DNA from: an uncultured Bacteroidota bacterium
GTDB taxonomy: Bacteria > Bacteroidota > Rhodothermia > Rhodothermales > Salinibacteraceae
Length of the DNA: 64,000 nucleotides
Direction of reading: 5' to 3'
Assembly (NCBI GenBank): GCA_913055845.1
Contig: CAJXKO010000007.1
Coordinates: 1 to 64,000, forward strand
In this document: positions 52,208 through 61,412 of the stretch, piece after piece
How positions within the stretch are numbered: the first letter of the stretch is position 1
Layout of the letters: each line of letters begins with the position of its first letter
Notes under the pieces: generated by a model
What the model was told of the DNA's origin: nothing
Database searches by the model: none
Seen by the model: the letters and a program-made list of their open reading frames with translations, nothing else
Position numbers and translations under genes: made by a program

Positions 52208-54673
52208 ATGGAATCTCCTTCCTCCCCGTCCGCTCCCTGGCAGGTCCACAAGTTTGGCGGCACCAGCCTCGCCGATCCCGGGCGCATCGAGCACGTGGCC
52301 TCGCTCCTCGACGCCCGCGAGCCGCCCCTGGCGGTGGTCGTCTCGGCCATGAGCGGGGTGACGGACCAACTGCTCGACCTCGCCGACCGCGCCCCAAACG
52401 ACGACAACAACCTCGACGCCCACCTCCAGGCCCTGCGCGATGACCAGCGGGCCGTCGTGACCGACCTCTTGGACGGCACGGCCGCCACCTCGGTGCTCGG
52501 TACGCTGGACGAGGACATGGACGACCTAATCGACGTCCTCCGCGCCACGCGCCTCATGGGGACCGTGCCCACAACGACGCGCGACCTCGTGGCCGGCTAC
52601 GGCGAACTGTGGTCGGCCCGCGTACTGGGCGCCGTGCTGCGGGCCCGGGGCCTGGACGCCGCCGTCTGCGATGCCCGCGAGGTCCTGGTCGTGACCCACG
52701 AGGACCTGGGGCCGGTGGTTGACTGGGAGGCCACCCAGGCGCGATTCGCCGACTGGCAGGCCGCCCACGACGACGCCGACGTGATTGTGGCCACCGGCTT
52801 CATTGCCTCGACCCCCGACGGGGTCCCCACCACGCTGGGCCGCAACGGCTCGGATCACTCCGCGGCCCTCTTTGCCGCCCTGCTCGGGGCGGAGGCTCTC
52901 ACGATTTGGACCGACACGGACGGCGTCATGAGCGCCGATCCCCGCTACGTCCCCGATGCCCAGCGCCTCGACGCGTTGTCCTACGAGGAGGCGATGGAAC
53001 TGGCCTACTTCGGCGCGGGCGTCATTCATCCGCGCACCCTCGCCCCGGCCGTGGAGCACGAGGTTCCTATCACCATCCGCAACACCTTCGCGCCCGAGCG
53101 ACCCGGCACCCGCATCCACCTCGACGGCGACGGCGCGTCGGCCGTGAAGGGCTTCTCTACGATCGACGACGTGGCGCTGCTCAACCTGGAGGGCAGCGGC
53201 ATGATTGGCGTGCCGGGCATCGCCCGTCGCCTCTTCGACGCGCTGGAGGACGAAGGGGTCTCCGTCATTCTTATTTCGCAGGGCAGTTCCGAGCACTCGA
53301 TCTGTTTCGCCGTGCCGCAGTCGCAGGCGCACGTGGCCCGCAAGGCCGCCGAGCAGGCCTTCTACGCCGAGCTCGACCGCGGCCAGATCCGGCAGGTGGA
53401 CGTCACCCCCAACTGCAGCATCCTCGCCGTAGTGGGCGACCAGATGGCGGGCACGCCCGGCGTGGCCGCCACCTTCTTTGGCGCGCTGGGCGAGGCGAGC
53501 GTGAATGTGCGGGCCATCGCCCAGGGCTCCTCGGAGCGCAACATCTCGGCGGTGGTAGACGGCGACGACGCCCGCCGCGCCCTCCGGGCCGCCCACGCCG
53601 GATTTTACCTCTCCAACCGCACCCTCTCAATCGGCATCATTGGGGCCGGCAACGTGGGCGCGGCCCTGCTCGATCAGATCCACGATCAGGCCGAGCGCCT
53701 GCGCGAGGAGCAGGACATCGACTTGCGGGTGCGCGGCATTGCCACGTCCTCCACCATGCTCCGCGCGGAGAAGAGCTTGGACCTTGCCGCGTGGCGCGAC
53801 GCCCTCGCCGACGGCGCCGCGACCGACCTCGACGCGTTCGCCGACCATGTGGAGACCGAGTACCACCCCCACACAGCGATCGTCGACTGTACGGCGAGTA
53901 ACGCGGTGGCCCGGCACTACGCGGACTGGCTGAACCGCGGGATCCACGTGGTGACCCCCAACAAGCGGGCCAATACCGGTTCCTGGGAGACGTACCAGAC
54001 CCTCCAGACCGCCAGCCGGGGCGTGGGGCCGCGCTACCTGTACGAAACCACTGTGGGCGCGGGCCTGCCCATCCTGCAGACGCTCAACAGCCTCACCGAA
54101 ACGGGCGACCGGGTGCATCGGATCGAGGGCATCCTCTCCGGCACGCTGTCGTACCTCTTCAATGCGTTCGACGGCGAGCGTCCCTTCTCGTCCATCCTGC
54201 AACAGGCCAAAGACGAAGGCTTTACCGAGCCCGACCCCCGCGACGACCTCTCCGGCATGGACGTGGCGCGCAAGGTGGTCATTCTGGCCCGCGAAATGGG
54301 CGTGCCGCTGGAACTCGACGAGGTGGCAGTCGACGGCCTCGTGCCCGAGGCGCTACGGGAGGGCCCGGTGGATGCGTTTTTGGAACACCTGCCGGAGCAC
54401 GACGCCGCCATGACCAAGATTCTCCGCGACGCGCAGGCCGAGGATCAGGTGCTCCGCTTCGTGGGCAGTGTCACGCGGGACGGGGAGGCCTCGGTGCGCC
54501 TGCGCCGCTACCCGCTCGACCACGCCTTCGCCCGTATCCGCCACACGGACAACATCGTCCGCTTCCAGACGGACCGCTACGACGAGACGCCACTCATCGT
54601 GCAGGGCCCCGGCGCCGGGCCGCAGGTCACTGCGGCAGGCGTGTTCACGGACCTACTGCGGTTGATGTCGTAA
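52208..54673 (+). CDS. thrA: Bifunctional aspartokinase / homoserine dehydrogenase
   Basis: The 821-residue enzyme catalyses the first and third steps of threonine and methionine synthesis. The aspartokinase domain (1-300) shows VHKFGGTSLADPGRI, VVVSAMSGVTDQLL and LGRNGSDHSAALFAALLGA. Two ACT domains follow (about 310-460, SVILISQGSSEHSICFAV and VNVRAIAQGSSERNISAVV), predicted to bind Thr. Homoserine dehydrogenase (465-821) has IGIIGAGNVGAALLDQI, VVTPNKRANTG and GILSGTLSYLF. Length matches E. coli ThrA (820). It begins a thrA-thrB-ispE run. Confidence 0.97.
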   Translation: MESPSSPSAPWQVHKFGGTSLADPGRIEHVASLLDAREPPLAVVVSAMSGVTDQLLDLADRAPNDDNNLDAHLQALRDDQRAVVTDLLDGTAATSVLGTLDEDMDDLIDVLRATRLMGTVPTTTRDLVAGYGELWSARVLGAVLRARGLDAAVCDAREVLVVTHEDLGPVVDWEATQARFADWQAAHDDADVIVATGFIASTPDGVPTTLGRNGSDHSAALFAALLGAEALTIWTDTDGVMSADPRYVPDAQRLDALSYEEAMELAYFGAGVIHPRTLAPAVEHEVPITIRNTFAPERPGTRIHLDGDGASAVKGFSTIDDVALLNLEGSGMIGVPGIARRLFDALEDEGVSVILISQGSSEHSICFAVPQSQAHVARKAAEQAFYAELDRGQIRQVDVTPNCSILAVVGDQMAGTPGVAATFFGALGEASVNVRAIAQGSSERNISAVVDGDDARRALRAAHAGFYLSNRTLSIGIIGAGNVGAALLDQIHDQAERLREEQDIDLRVRGIATSSTMLRAEKSLDLAAWRDALADGAATDLDAFADHVETEYHPHTAIVDCTASNAVARHYADWLNRGIHVVTPNKRANTGSWETYQTLQTASRGVGPRYLYETTVGAGLPILQTLNSLTETGDRVHRIEGILSGTLSYLFNAFDGERPFSSILQQAKDEGFTEPDPRDDLSGMDVARKVVILAREMGVPLELDEVAVDGLVPEALREGPVDAFLEHLPEHDAAMTKILRDAQAEDQVLRFVGSVTRDGEASVRLRRYPLDHAFARIRHTDNIVRFQTDRYDETPLIVQGPGAGPQVTAAGVFTDLLRLMS

Positions 54674-54744
54674 TTCGCTGGGGGCATTGGGAGGACAGAG
54701 TACTGAATGAGATCTTGGGGGCGGGAACAGAACGGAAGCTCGGC

Positions 54745-54787
54745 GAGGTGTGAACATATCGGCGAGGGTACCGCCGAATCACACCTC
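54745..54787 (+). promoter_or_regulatory. Hairpin between thrA and thrB
   Basis: An outer 9-bp stem GAGGTGTGA / TCACACCTC and an inner 5-bp stem CGGCG / CGCCG, separated by a small internal loop, lie 34 nt upstream of the thrB start. There is no U-tract. It may modulate thrB expression or stabilise the thrA mRNA end. Confidence 0.55.
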
Positions 54788-54821
54788 CTCCTGAAGAATA
54801 CCCCAATGAGAAAATGCCCCA

Positions 54822-55772
54822 ATGGCCGACCAAGTAACCGCATTCGCTCCCGCCTCCGTGGGCAACGTGGCGGTAGGGTACGATGTGCTGGGCAGTGCCC
54901 TCGACGTGCTGGGCGATCGGGTGACGGTGAGGCGCCTTGATGCGCCTGGGGTCCGGATTGGGACCATTACCGGACGCGTGACGGACCTCCCCACGACTCC
55001 AGAACAGAACACCGCCAGTGTCGCGCTGTCGTCGCTCCGGGACGCGGCGGCCGTGGATCACGGGTTCGAGGTGTCGATTGAGAAGGGCATCCCGCTGGGG
55101 TCGGGTCTGGGCGGATCCGCGGCCTCCGCCGTGGGTGCCGTAGTGGCCGGGGCCGCCCTGCTGCCGGGCACGTGGCCTCCCGAGGACCTGCTGCCGCACG
55201 CCCTGGCCGGCGAGGCGGTGGCCAGCGGCGACTGGCACCCCGACAATGTGGCTCCCTGCCTGTTTGGCGGCCTCCAGCTCACCCGTGCCATGGACCCGCC
55301 GGACGTGGTTTCCGTGCCGGTGCCCGACCGCATTCGGTGCGTCCTAGTGCGTCCCCACCGGGTGGTGGCAACCCAGGAGGCCCGCGCGTGCCTGCCCGAT
55401 CACATTCCGCTCGCCGACGCTGTGCGGCAGTCGGCCCACCTGGGGGCGTTCGTGGCAGGCTGCTACCGCGAGGACCTTGCGCTCATTGGACGGGCCCTGC
55501 GGGATCTCATCGTAGAGCCGCACCGGGCCGCCCTCGTGCCCGGCTTCGCGGACGTGCAGGACGCAGCGATGGACGCAGGGGCGCTGGGCTGCTCACTTTC
55601 GGGGGCCGGACCCAGCCTCTTCGCGTGGACCGATGGTCCGGACGAGGCCGAGCACGTGCGGAACGAGATGGTGGACGCCTTCGACCGGCACGACACCGCC
55701 ACCGACGCCTGGATCTCTCCGATTCCGTCCCAGGGCGCTCGCCTCGTTGTCTCACGCGCGTCCGAGACCTGA
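54822..55772 (+). CDS. thrB: Homoserine kinase
   Basis: The 316-residue GHMP kinase phosphorylates homoserine for threonine synthesis. It shows VTAFAPASVGNVAVGYDVLGSAL, the ATP-binding motif GIPLGSGLGGSAASAVGAV near residue 90, WHPDNVAPCLFGGLQL and GCSLSGAGPSLFAW. Length is normal. It is 148 bp downstream of thrA with the hairpin between. No thrC follows; ispE is next, 31 bp downstream. Confidence 0.96.
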   Translation: MADQVTAFAPASVGNVAVGYDVLGSALDVLGDRVTVRRLDAPGVRIGTITGRVTDLPTTPEQNTASVALSSLRDAAAVDHGFEVSIEKGIPLGSGLGGSAASAVGAVVAGAALLPGTWPPEDLLPHALAGEAVASGDWHPDNVAPCLFGGLQLTRAMDPPDVVSVPVPDRIRCVLVRPHRVVATQEARACLPDHIPLADAVRQSAHLGAFVAGCYREDLALIGRALRDLIVEPHRAALVPGFADVQDAAMDAGALGCSLSGAGPSLFAWTDGPDEAEHVRNEMVDAFDRHDTATDAWISPIPSQGARLVVSRASET

Positions 55773-55803
55773 CCCCCTTCCCACGCGCCCCCTCCACGCC
55801 TAC

Positions 55804-56658
55804 ATGCCTCATACCCAGCATGCCCCGGCCAAAATCAACCTGGGCCTCCACGTTCTCCGCGAACGCCCGGACGGGTACCACGACGTGGAAACGGTGCTGC
55901 ACCGGATCGACTGGGCCGACACGATTACGGCCACGCTGGCGGACACCCTGTCGATGACGTGCTCGGATCCGTCGCTGCCCACCGACACGGACAACTTGTG
56001 CCTCCAGGCGGCCTACCGCTTGGCAGCGGCATTCGACGTGTCGGCCGGCGCGACCCTCCACCTCGACAAGGACGTACCGTACGGCGCTGGGTTGGGCAGT
56101 GGCTCCAGCGACGCCGCCGCGACGCTCCGACTCCTCACAGAGCTATGGGGCCTGGACCCATCGCCGGAGCGACTCCACGAGATTGGAGCATCCATCGGGT
56201 CCGACGTGCCGTTCTTCCTGCAGGATGCGCCTGCAGCCTACGCAACCGGACGGGGCGATTCCCTCTCCCCGCTGTCGACCACCGAGGGGGCTTATCGCGT
56301 GCCATTTCCGATGCTCGTGGTCGTGCCCCAGGTTCAGGTGTCGACGCCGTGGGCCTACGCCCAGGTCTCCCCCAATGCCACGAATCGTCCCCACTTGCCG
56401 CGGCTCGTCACGTCGAACGACCTGGCGCAGTGGCGATCGGCCCTCACAAACGACTTTGAGACGCCCGTCGTGGCGGCGGAGCCGGCGGTTGCCACGGCCC
56501 GGGCCGCCCTCCAAGAGACGGACGCGGCGTACGTGTCGCTGTCGGGATCGGGCGGGGCAGTGTACGGCCTCTTCAAGACCATCGAGGCCGCCCGGGCGGC
56601 GCGAGCGGACATTCGGGCTCCGGCGCGGCGCGTTCACCTCGTGGCACCTGCCGAGTAG
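55804..56658 (+). CDS. ispE: 4-diphosphocytidyl-2-C-methyl-D-erythritol kinase
   Basis: The 284-residue GHMP kinase of the MEP isoprenoid pathway phosphorylates CDP-ME. The N-terminal APAKINLGLHVLRERPDGYHDVETV is diagnostic of IspE. GAGLGSGSSDAAATLRLL is the ATP loop and GSDVPFFLQDAPAAYATGRGD is typical of the family. The C-terminal SLSGSGGAVYGLF closes the fold. The start at 55804 is used; the longer ORF overlaps thrB. Last gene of the thrA-thrB-ispE run. Confidence 0.96.
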   Translation: MPHTQHAPAKINLGLHVLRERPDGYHDVETVLHRIDWADTITATLADTLSMTCSDPSLPTDTDNLCLQAAYRLAAAFDVSAGATLHLDKDVPYGAGLGSGSSDAAATLRLLTELWGLDPSPERLHEIGASIGSDVPFFLQDAPAAYATGRGDSLSPLSTTEGAYRVPFPMLVVVPQVQVSTPWAYAQVSPNATNRPHLPRLVTSNDLAQWRSALTNDFETPVVAAEPAVATARAALQETDAAYVSLSGSGGAVYGLFKTIEAARAARADIRAPARRVHLVAPAE

Positions 56659-56753
56659 ACTCCCTCTGCTACACCGATGGCGCCTACGGATACGGAAGGG
56701 GTGTTCCCTCGGAAGGACTCCCCCCAGAGCAGTGTGGGATGCCTGCCGTGAGC

Positions 56754-56781
56754 CCCACCGGTGGAGCGACGGACCGGTGGG
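56754..56781. terminator. Hairpin in the convergent ispE / 56800 gap
   Basis: A perfect 9-bp inverted repeat CCCACCGGT / ACCGGTGGG with a 10-nt loop lies between two converging genes. With no U-tract on either side it could act as a bidirectional barrier or RNA end protector rather than an intrinsic terminator. Confidence 0.45.
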
Positions 56782-56799
56782 ACGCGCCCCTCGGCGCCA

Positions 56800-57396
56800 T
56801 CAGATGCGGCTGTAGTATTGATCGTCGTCGTCCCCCTCGTCGTCGACCATATAGTCGTCGGACGGGACCTCGAGGTAGGCCATGAGCCAGTCGAGGGCCC
56901 ACACCTGCTTCTCCACCCCATCCCAGTTGTAGCCACTCTCGATCCGGTCGGCGACCCGCTCCCAATCGACGGTCCAGTCTTCGTAGACCTCGAAGGTGAA
57001 GTGATGCTCGTCGGTCTCGAAGTGCAGCGCCCCTTCGTCGGGGTCGTAAATGGTGTTGGCGCCGCCATCCTCACGGGCGAGCTTGGCCCCGAGTACGATC
57101 AGCGGGACCTTGAATCGGTAGTCCATCTTCTCTACCTGCTCGGCCTGGCTAATGAGGAAGTTCGCCAAGGTGGCACAACCGTCGCTCACCTCCATGGCCG
57201 CCTGGGCCGCCTGCTGAGTGGTCGGGTCGGCGTCTACCTTGTCGAGCGCCGCCTCCACCGGCGGCCACACCTCGACCGGTTCCTCTTTTTTGGTCGTGTC
57301 TTCCTTACGCGGGATGACTACGGTACGATTTTCGATATCCACGGGTTTGAAATCGTTGGTTGCAGAACCGGCCGCACAACTTGCACGACCGTGCAT
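56800..57396 (-). CDS. Acidic protein of unknown function
   Basis: The 198-residue protein is acidic and apparently cytoplasmic, with no membrane segment. A helical part (PPVEAALDKVDADPTTQQAAQAAMEVSDGCATLANFLI) is followed by a segment with many aromatic and acidic residues (HFETDEHHFTFEVYEDWTVDWERVADRIESGYNWDGVEKQVWALDWLMAYLEVP) and an Asp-rich tail. No family is recognised. The start at 57396 is uncertain; the ORF extends to 57456. It is 137 bp downstream of sbcD on the same strand. Confidence 0.6.
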   Translation of the reverse strand: MHGRASCAAGSATNDFKPVDIENRTVVIPRKEDTTKKEEPVEVWPPVEAALDKVDADPTTQQAAQAAMEVSDGCATLANFLISQAEQVEKMDYRFKVPLIVLGAKLAREDGGANTIYDPDEGALHFETDEHHFTFEVYEDWTVDWERVADRIESGYNWDGVEKQVWALDWLMAYLEVPSDDYMVDDEGDDDDQYYSRI

Positions 57397-57533
57397 TCCC
57401 AGTTTTGTGTGCAGTGAGTGATGCAGTATGTAAGATGACGGTGGGTGGGCGAACATTCAACCGTGTGCGACCGCAGGGCTAGCAATTACAGATTGGATAC
57501 GATCGTCCCCCGCGTCGGGGCCCATACCGGGGC

Positions 57534-58829
57534 TCAGTCCGTTCCGGTACGCTCGGCGTCGAGCTCTGCCTCCAGCGCCAGGGCCGTCTCCACCAGTTCT
57601 TCCTCCATGCCGGACAGCTCGTCGTGTTGCCCCACGTATTGACGCACCGCCTCTTCCAGTCCCGACTCGCGGGTCACCACGGTGCGCCGTTTGCGCTCGG
57701 CCGGGTCCACCGCCCGCTCGATGCCGGTTACGGTGTCGGCGGGGGCGAGGGCGTCTCGGAGGCGGGCCTGGTCGACCTGGGCTACTTGCTCCTCTGCCAC
57801 CCGGTAGCGGACGCGGACGATGGCGTCGGCCACGTCCCGCTCCCGGATCGACTCCAGGATCCGCTCGGTCGGCTCCTCCGTGTCCCGCACGTCCACCTGC
57901 ACGGCCACGAAGGGGCGGGCCGGGGTTTCGACGAACGTGGTGCGGGTCACCGGGTCGCGCGAGGGATCAATATCCACCAGCCGGACTCCCTTCGCCTCGT
58001 CGTGCTCATTGAACGTGACGCGCTCGATGCTTCCGGCGTACACCACCGGCGGGTGGCCGTCTTCGTTGCGGTCCTGGGGCCGGTGAATGTGCCCGAGTGC
58101 CACATAGTCGATGGGGCGCACGGCGAGCTGGCCCACTGTAAATTTCGGCGCCGACGCGATCGTGGTGGTGTGCTCCGACCCGGCCAGGGCGGCGCCCTGC
58201 ACGGTGACGTGGCCCGCCAGCACGGTGGGCACGTCTGGGGCGAGGGTCCGCTCGGTGCCGTCGCCCATCACGCCGGTGCCCCGCTCCAAAATTTCGTCCG
58301 TGCGGCGCTGGATGTACGTTACGTAATGCTCCTCAATGAACTGACGCAGTTCGTCGGGCGACATGGTGCGGTACTCGTCCTTCGCCAGGATCTGGCTCCG
58401 GATGGGCCACGGCAGGGGAATGAGCTGTAGTGGGCCGCTCTGAGTCTCAATCACCTGAACGCTCGGGGCCGGCTTGCGGTAGCAATGAACCTCGCCGGCG
58501 ATGTGGTCGAAAATATCGAGCGACGAGGCGCGGCCAAACGTGACGGGGTGATCGTGGTTGCCCACGATGAGCACGATGGGGATGCCGGCCTCGGCCAGTG
58601 GCCGAAGGGCCTGCACGAAGATCTTCTGCTGCGTGGGGGTGGGGTCGGCCGTGTGGTAGGCATCGCCACAGAACAGGAAGGCATCCACGTCCGCGTCCAG
58701 GGCCCGCTGCACCACCGCCTCGAGGGCGTTGCGCACATCCAGCAGCCGCGTGTTGAGGCCCGTCTCCGGATCGCGGCGGCCGTGGGTCTTCACCCCAAGG
58801 TGGACGTCGGCCGTGTGCAGTAGTTTCAC
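57534..58829 (-). CDS. sbcD: Exonuclease SbcD (Mre11-type nuclease)
   Basis: The 431-residue metallophosphoesterase nuclease is the catalytic half of SbcCD, which cleaves hairpins and DNA ends. It shows KLLHTADVHLGVKTHGR at the N-terminus, FLFCGDAYHTADPTP, IVLIVGNHDHPVTFG and LAGHVTVQG...YVALGHIHRPQ. The start is the GTG at 58829 (MKLLHTAD), which matches family N-termini. The partner ATPase SbcC is not next to it and must lie elsewhere. 148 bp downstream of the PBP1A gene. Confidence 0.92.
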   Translation of the reverse strand: MKLLHTADVHLGVKTHGRRDPETGLNTRLLDVRNALEAVVQRALDADVDAFLFCGDAYHTADPTPTQQKIFVQALRPLAEAGIPIVLIVGNHDHPVTFGRASSLDIFDHIAGEVHCYRKPAPSVQVIETQSGPLQLIPLPWPIRSQILAKDEYRTMSPDELRQFIEEHYVTYIQRRTDEILERGTGVMGDGTERTLAPDVPTVLAGHVTVQGAALAGSEHTTTIASAPKFTVGQLAVRPIDYVALGHIHRPQDRNEDGHPPVVYAGSIERVTFNEHDEAKGVRLVDIDPSRDPVTRTTFVETPARPFVAVQVDVRDTEEPTERILESIRERDVADAIVRVRYRVAEEQVAQVDQARLRDALAPADTVTGIERAVDPAERKRRTVVTRESGLEEAVRQYVGQHDELSGMEEELVETALALEAELDAERTGTD

Positions 58830-58977
58830 GGAAGCGTTTCGGTTGGTGGAGGACGTTTTTCGTGAATCGGTGGCGCGCCGGGCGTGGGAATGTCTGTACA
58901 CGTCTCTGCACCCCCCGCTCCCCCTCAAAACAGGATCGCAACGGCTGGGGACGTGGCCCCGGCGATTCGCGTCGGAC

Positions 58978-61335
58978 CTACCAGCCTACTCGACCGCCGT
59001 CCTGGGCATCGGTGGTATCCTCGGGTGGGCCGTAATTTTGCACCAGCGGGAAGGTGGTCTTCGAGAGCTTCACGTCCTCAGCCTCCTTGACCTGCCGATA
59101 GTAGTCGCCCACCAGAAAGAGTGCGCTGTGGGCCCCCTGTCCCCAAAAATTAGTCCGGAAGGTAAGGCGTTGATCTTCGAACCCCACCCAGGCGCCGCTC
59201 ACCAGTTCGGGGTGCATCATCATAAACCAGGTGTCGGCCGCGCGGTCGGTGGTGCCGGTTTTGCCGGCCAAGTCGTACGCACCGAGATCGAACTGCGTGC
59301 GGATGCGCACGCCGGTGCCGTAATCGACGACGCCCCGCATCATGTCGACGACCGTGTAGGCGGTGCGCTTGGACAGGGCCTCCCGCGGGCTGGGAGACGC
59401 CTGCCAAATCAGGTTGCCGTATCGATCCTCAATGCGAGTAATAGCCACCGGGGTGTTGTAGAGACCGCCGTTGGCGAGGGTGCTGTAGGCGGCGGCCATG
59501 TCGAGCAGTCGCACGCTGCTCGTGCCGAGCGAGATGGAGGGAACGGGCTGGAGATCGCGGTCGGGAATGCCCATGCGGCGGGCGTACCGGGCCACGGTCT
59601 CGGGGTTGAGGTCGAGCGCAAGCCGGGCCGTGATCGTGTTTTTCGAGTTGGCGAGGCCCTGGCTCAGCGTAAGCATTTCGCCGGAGGACTCGCCCCCGTA
59701 GTTTTTGGGCGACCAGGTGGTATCGGCCCCCACATCCTCCCAAGTAAAGGTGCTGTCGAGGAGCGTGTCGTAGGGCGAGTACCCGTTGTCGATGGCGGCG
59801 GTGTAGGTGAAGGGCTTGAAGGTGGACCCGGGCTGGCGTCGTGCAATGCCCACTTTGTCGTACTTATCGGTCTCGAAGTCCCGCCCCCCAATCCACACCT
59901 TCACGTGCCCGTTGCGGGGATCGAGCGAGACGAGGCCCGCCCCAAGCTGACTCTTCGCCGTCTTCAGCGAGTCAAGGAACGAGTCGTTGCCACGGAGCCG
60001 GTCGACCGCCGCCCTCGGCCCCATGCCCCGGGCCCGGAGGGTGTCGTAGCGTGTGGTTTGACGGATGAAGTCGTTCAGCACTCCAGGGTTCGTCTCCCAA
60101 AAATGCGCAAACGGCTCGTAGTCTTCGCCCGGCTTCAGGGAGCGGTAGTCCGCCAGCGTACTGCTGTAGAGCCCCGGCGACGGCTCGCTCCACTGGTACC
60201 CCACTACTTTTTGGAGGCCCGACATCTGCGTTTTCACCGCCGCGCGCGCCATCTCTTGCAGCCGCGAATCGAGTGTCGTGTAGACGCGGAGACCGTCCCC
60301 ATAGATGTCCTGACCGTGGAGGGGATGATTCTCATACTGATCGTCGTTGGCCCACGCAGACAGCGTTTTCCGGATGTGCTCCGCGAAGTAGGGCGCCAGG
60401 CTGGCGGAGAGCCGCGAGGAATGGTAGTTCGCCTGCACGGGCGTGTCGGCGTGCTTCTGGTAGTAGGAGGCGTCGAGAAATCCGTTCGACGCCATTAGGC
60501 GCAGAACCACATTTCGACGCTGCTTCGCGTTCTGCGGATTCCGGACTGGGTTGTAGTACGTGGTGGCCTTGAGTTGCCCGATCAGGGTGGCGGCCTGGAG
60601 GGGGCTCAGTTCGGCGGCCCGCTGCCCAAAGTACGTGTGCGCCGCGGACTCGATGCCGTATACGTTGCCCCCAAAACTTACGGTGTTCAGGTACATCTCG
60701 AGGATCTCCCGCTTCGTGTAGCGCCGCTCCAGCTCTACCGCCGTCACCATCTCTTTCAGCTTGCGCTCGATGGTCACCGCGTAGCCTACCTCCTCGTTGT
60801 AGAGGTTGCGGGCGAGTTGTTGCGTGATGGTCGATGCGCCCCGAAAGCCTCCCGTCAAAATATCGACCACCGCGGCCATGATGGCCTGCGGATCCACCCC
60901 CCAGTGCTCGTAGAAGCGCTGATCCTCCGTGGCAATGAGGGCATGCTTCACGTGGGGCGAGATACTGTCGTAAGGCACCCAGGAGCGGTTTTGGCGGGCG
61001 TACCGGGCCAGCTCTTTGCCATCGGCCGTGTAGGCGATGGTGGCCAGCTGCATGGTGGGGTCCTCGAGGCTTTCCGTGGACGGAATATTGTCCGTGAGCG
61101 TCCACACGTAGAGCCCGAAGCCCAAGGCCCCTACCACCAGGAGCCCCGTAAGCACCGAGAGCACCACGGCGGCCTGCGCCTTCATGGGGTCCGCAATCCG
61201 GTCATAGAAGAACCCACGTAGACCGGTGGTGGGACGCGCGCCTGTCTCGTCTTCCGGCGATCCCTTCTCCTCGCGCGCCGACCGGTCACTGAAGTACTGG
61301 TCGAGCTCTTCGTCGGAATAGGACCACTCAGACAT
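58978..61335 (-). CDS. mrcA: Class A penicillin-binding protein (PBP1A type)
   Basis: The 785-residue peptidoglycan synthase has a cytoplasmic acidic N-terminus, a membrane helix (about 53-77), a GT51 glycosyltransferase (ALIATEDQRFYEHWGVDPQAIM with catalytic Glu, GASTITQQLARNL, LEMYLNTVSFGGNVYGIE) and a transpeptidase. Transpeptidase motifs are RRQPGSTFKPF (active Ser about 503), LANSKNTITARLAL and AGKTGTTDRAADTW (about 692). All catalytic motifs are intact. It is downstream of lpxH and upstream of sbcD on the same strand. Confidence 0.95.
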   Translation of the reverse strand: MSEWSYSDEELDQYFSDRSAREEKGSPEDETGARPTTGLRGFFYDRIADPMKAQAAVVLSVLTGLLVVGALGFGLYVWTLTDNIPSTESLEDPTMQLATIAYTADGKELARYARQNRSWVPYDSISPHVKHALIATEDQRFYEHWGVDPQAIMAAVVDILTGGFRGASTITQQLARNLYNEEVGYAVTIERKLKEMVTAVELERRYTKREILEMYLNTVSFGGNVYGIESAAHTYFGQRAAELSPLQAATLIGQLKATTYYNPVRNPQNAKQRRNVVLRLMASNGFLDASYYQKHADTPVQANYHSSRLSASLAPYFAEHIRKTLSAWANDDQYENHPLHGQDIYGDGLRVYTTLDSRLQEMARAAVKTQMSGLQKVVGYQWSEPSPGLYSSTLADYRSLKPGEDYEPFAHFWETNPGVLNDFIRQTTRYDTLRARGMGPRAAVDRLRGNDSFLDSLKTAKSQLGAGLVSLDPRNGHVKVWIGGRDFETDKYDKVGIARRQPGSTFKPFTYTAAIDNGYSPYDTLLDSTFTWEDVGADTTWSPKNYGGESSGEMLTLSQGLANSKNTITARLALDLNPETVARYARRMGIPDRDLQPVPSISLGTSSVRLLDMAAAYSTLANGGLYNTPVAITRIEDRYGNLIWQASPSPREALSKRTAYTVVDMMRGVVDYGTGVRIRTQFDLGAYDLAGKTGTTDRAADTWFMMMHPELVSGAWVGFEDQRLTFRTNFWGQGAHSALFLVGDYYRQVKEAEDVKLSKTTFPLVQNYGPPEDTTDAQDGGRVGW

Positions 61336-61412
61336 GGACCGGCGGGCAGGTGAACAAGAAAGTGAGCGCGAAAAGCAGGCCGATCGTCCCCGAGACGGTC
61401 GGCGGCGCGGCG

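Noticed and set aside
54674-54821. A threonine-type leader-peptide attenuator between thrA and thrB.
   Set aside because: No short ORF rich in Thr or Ile codons and no U-tract was found; only a hairpin remains.
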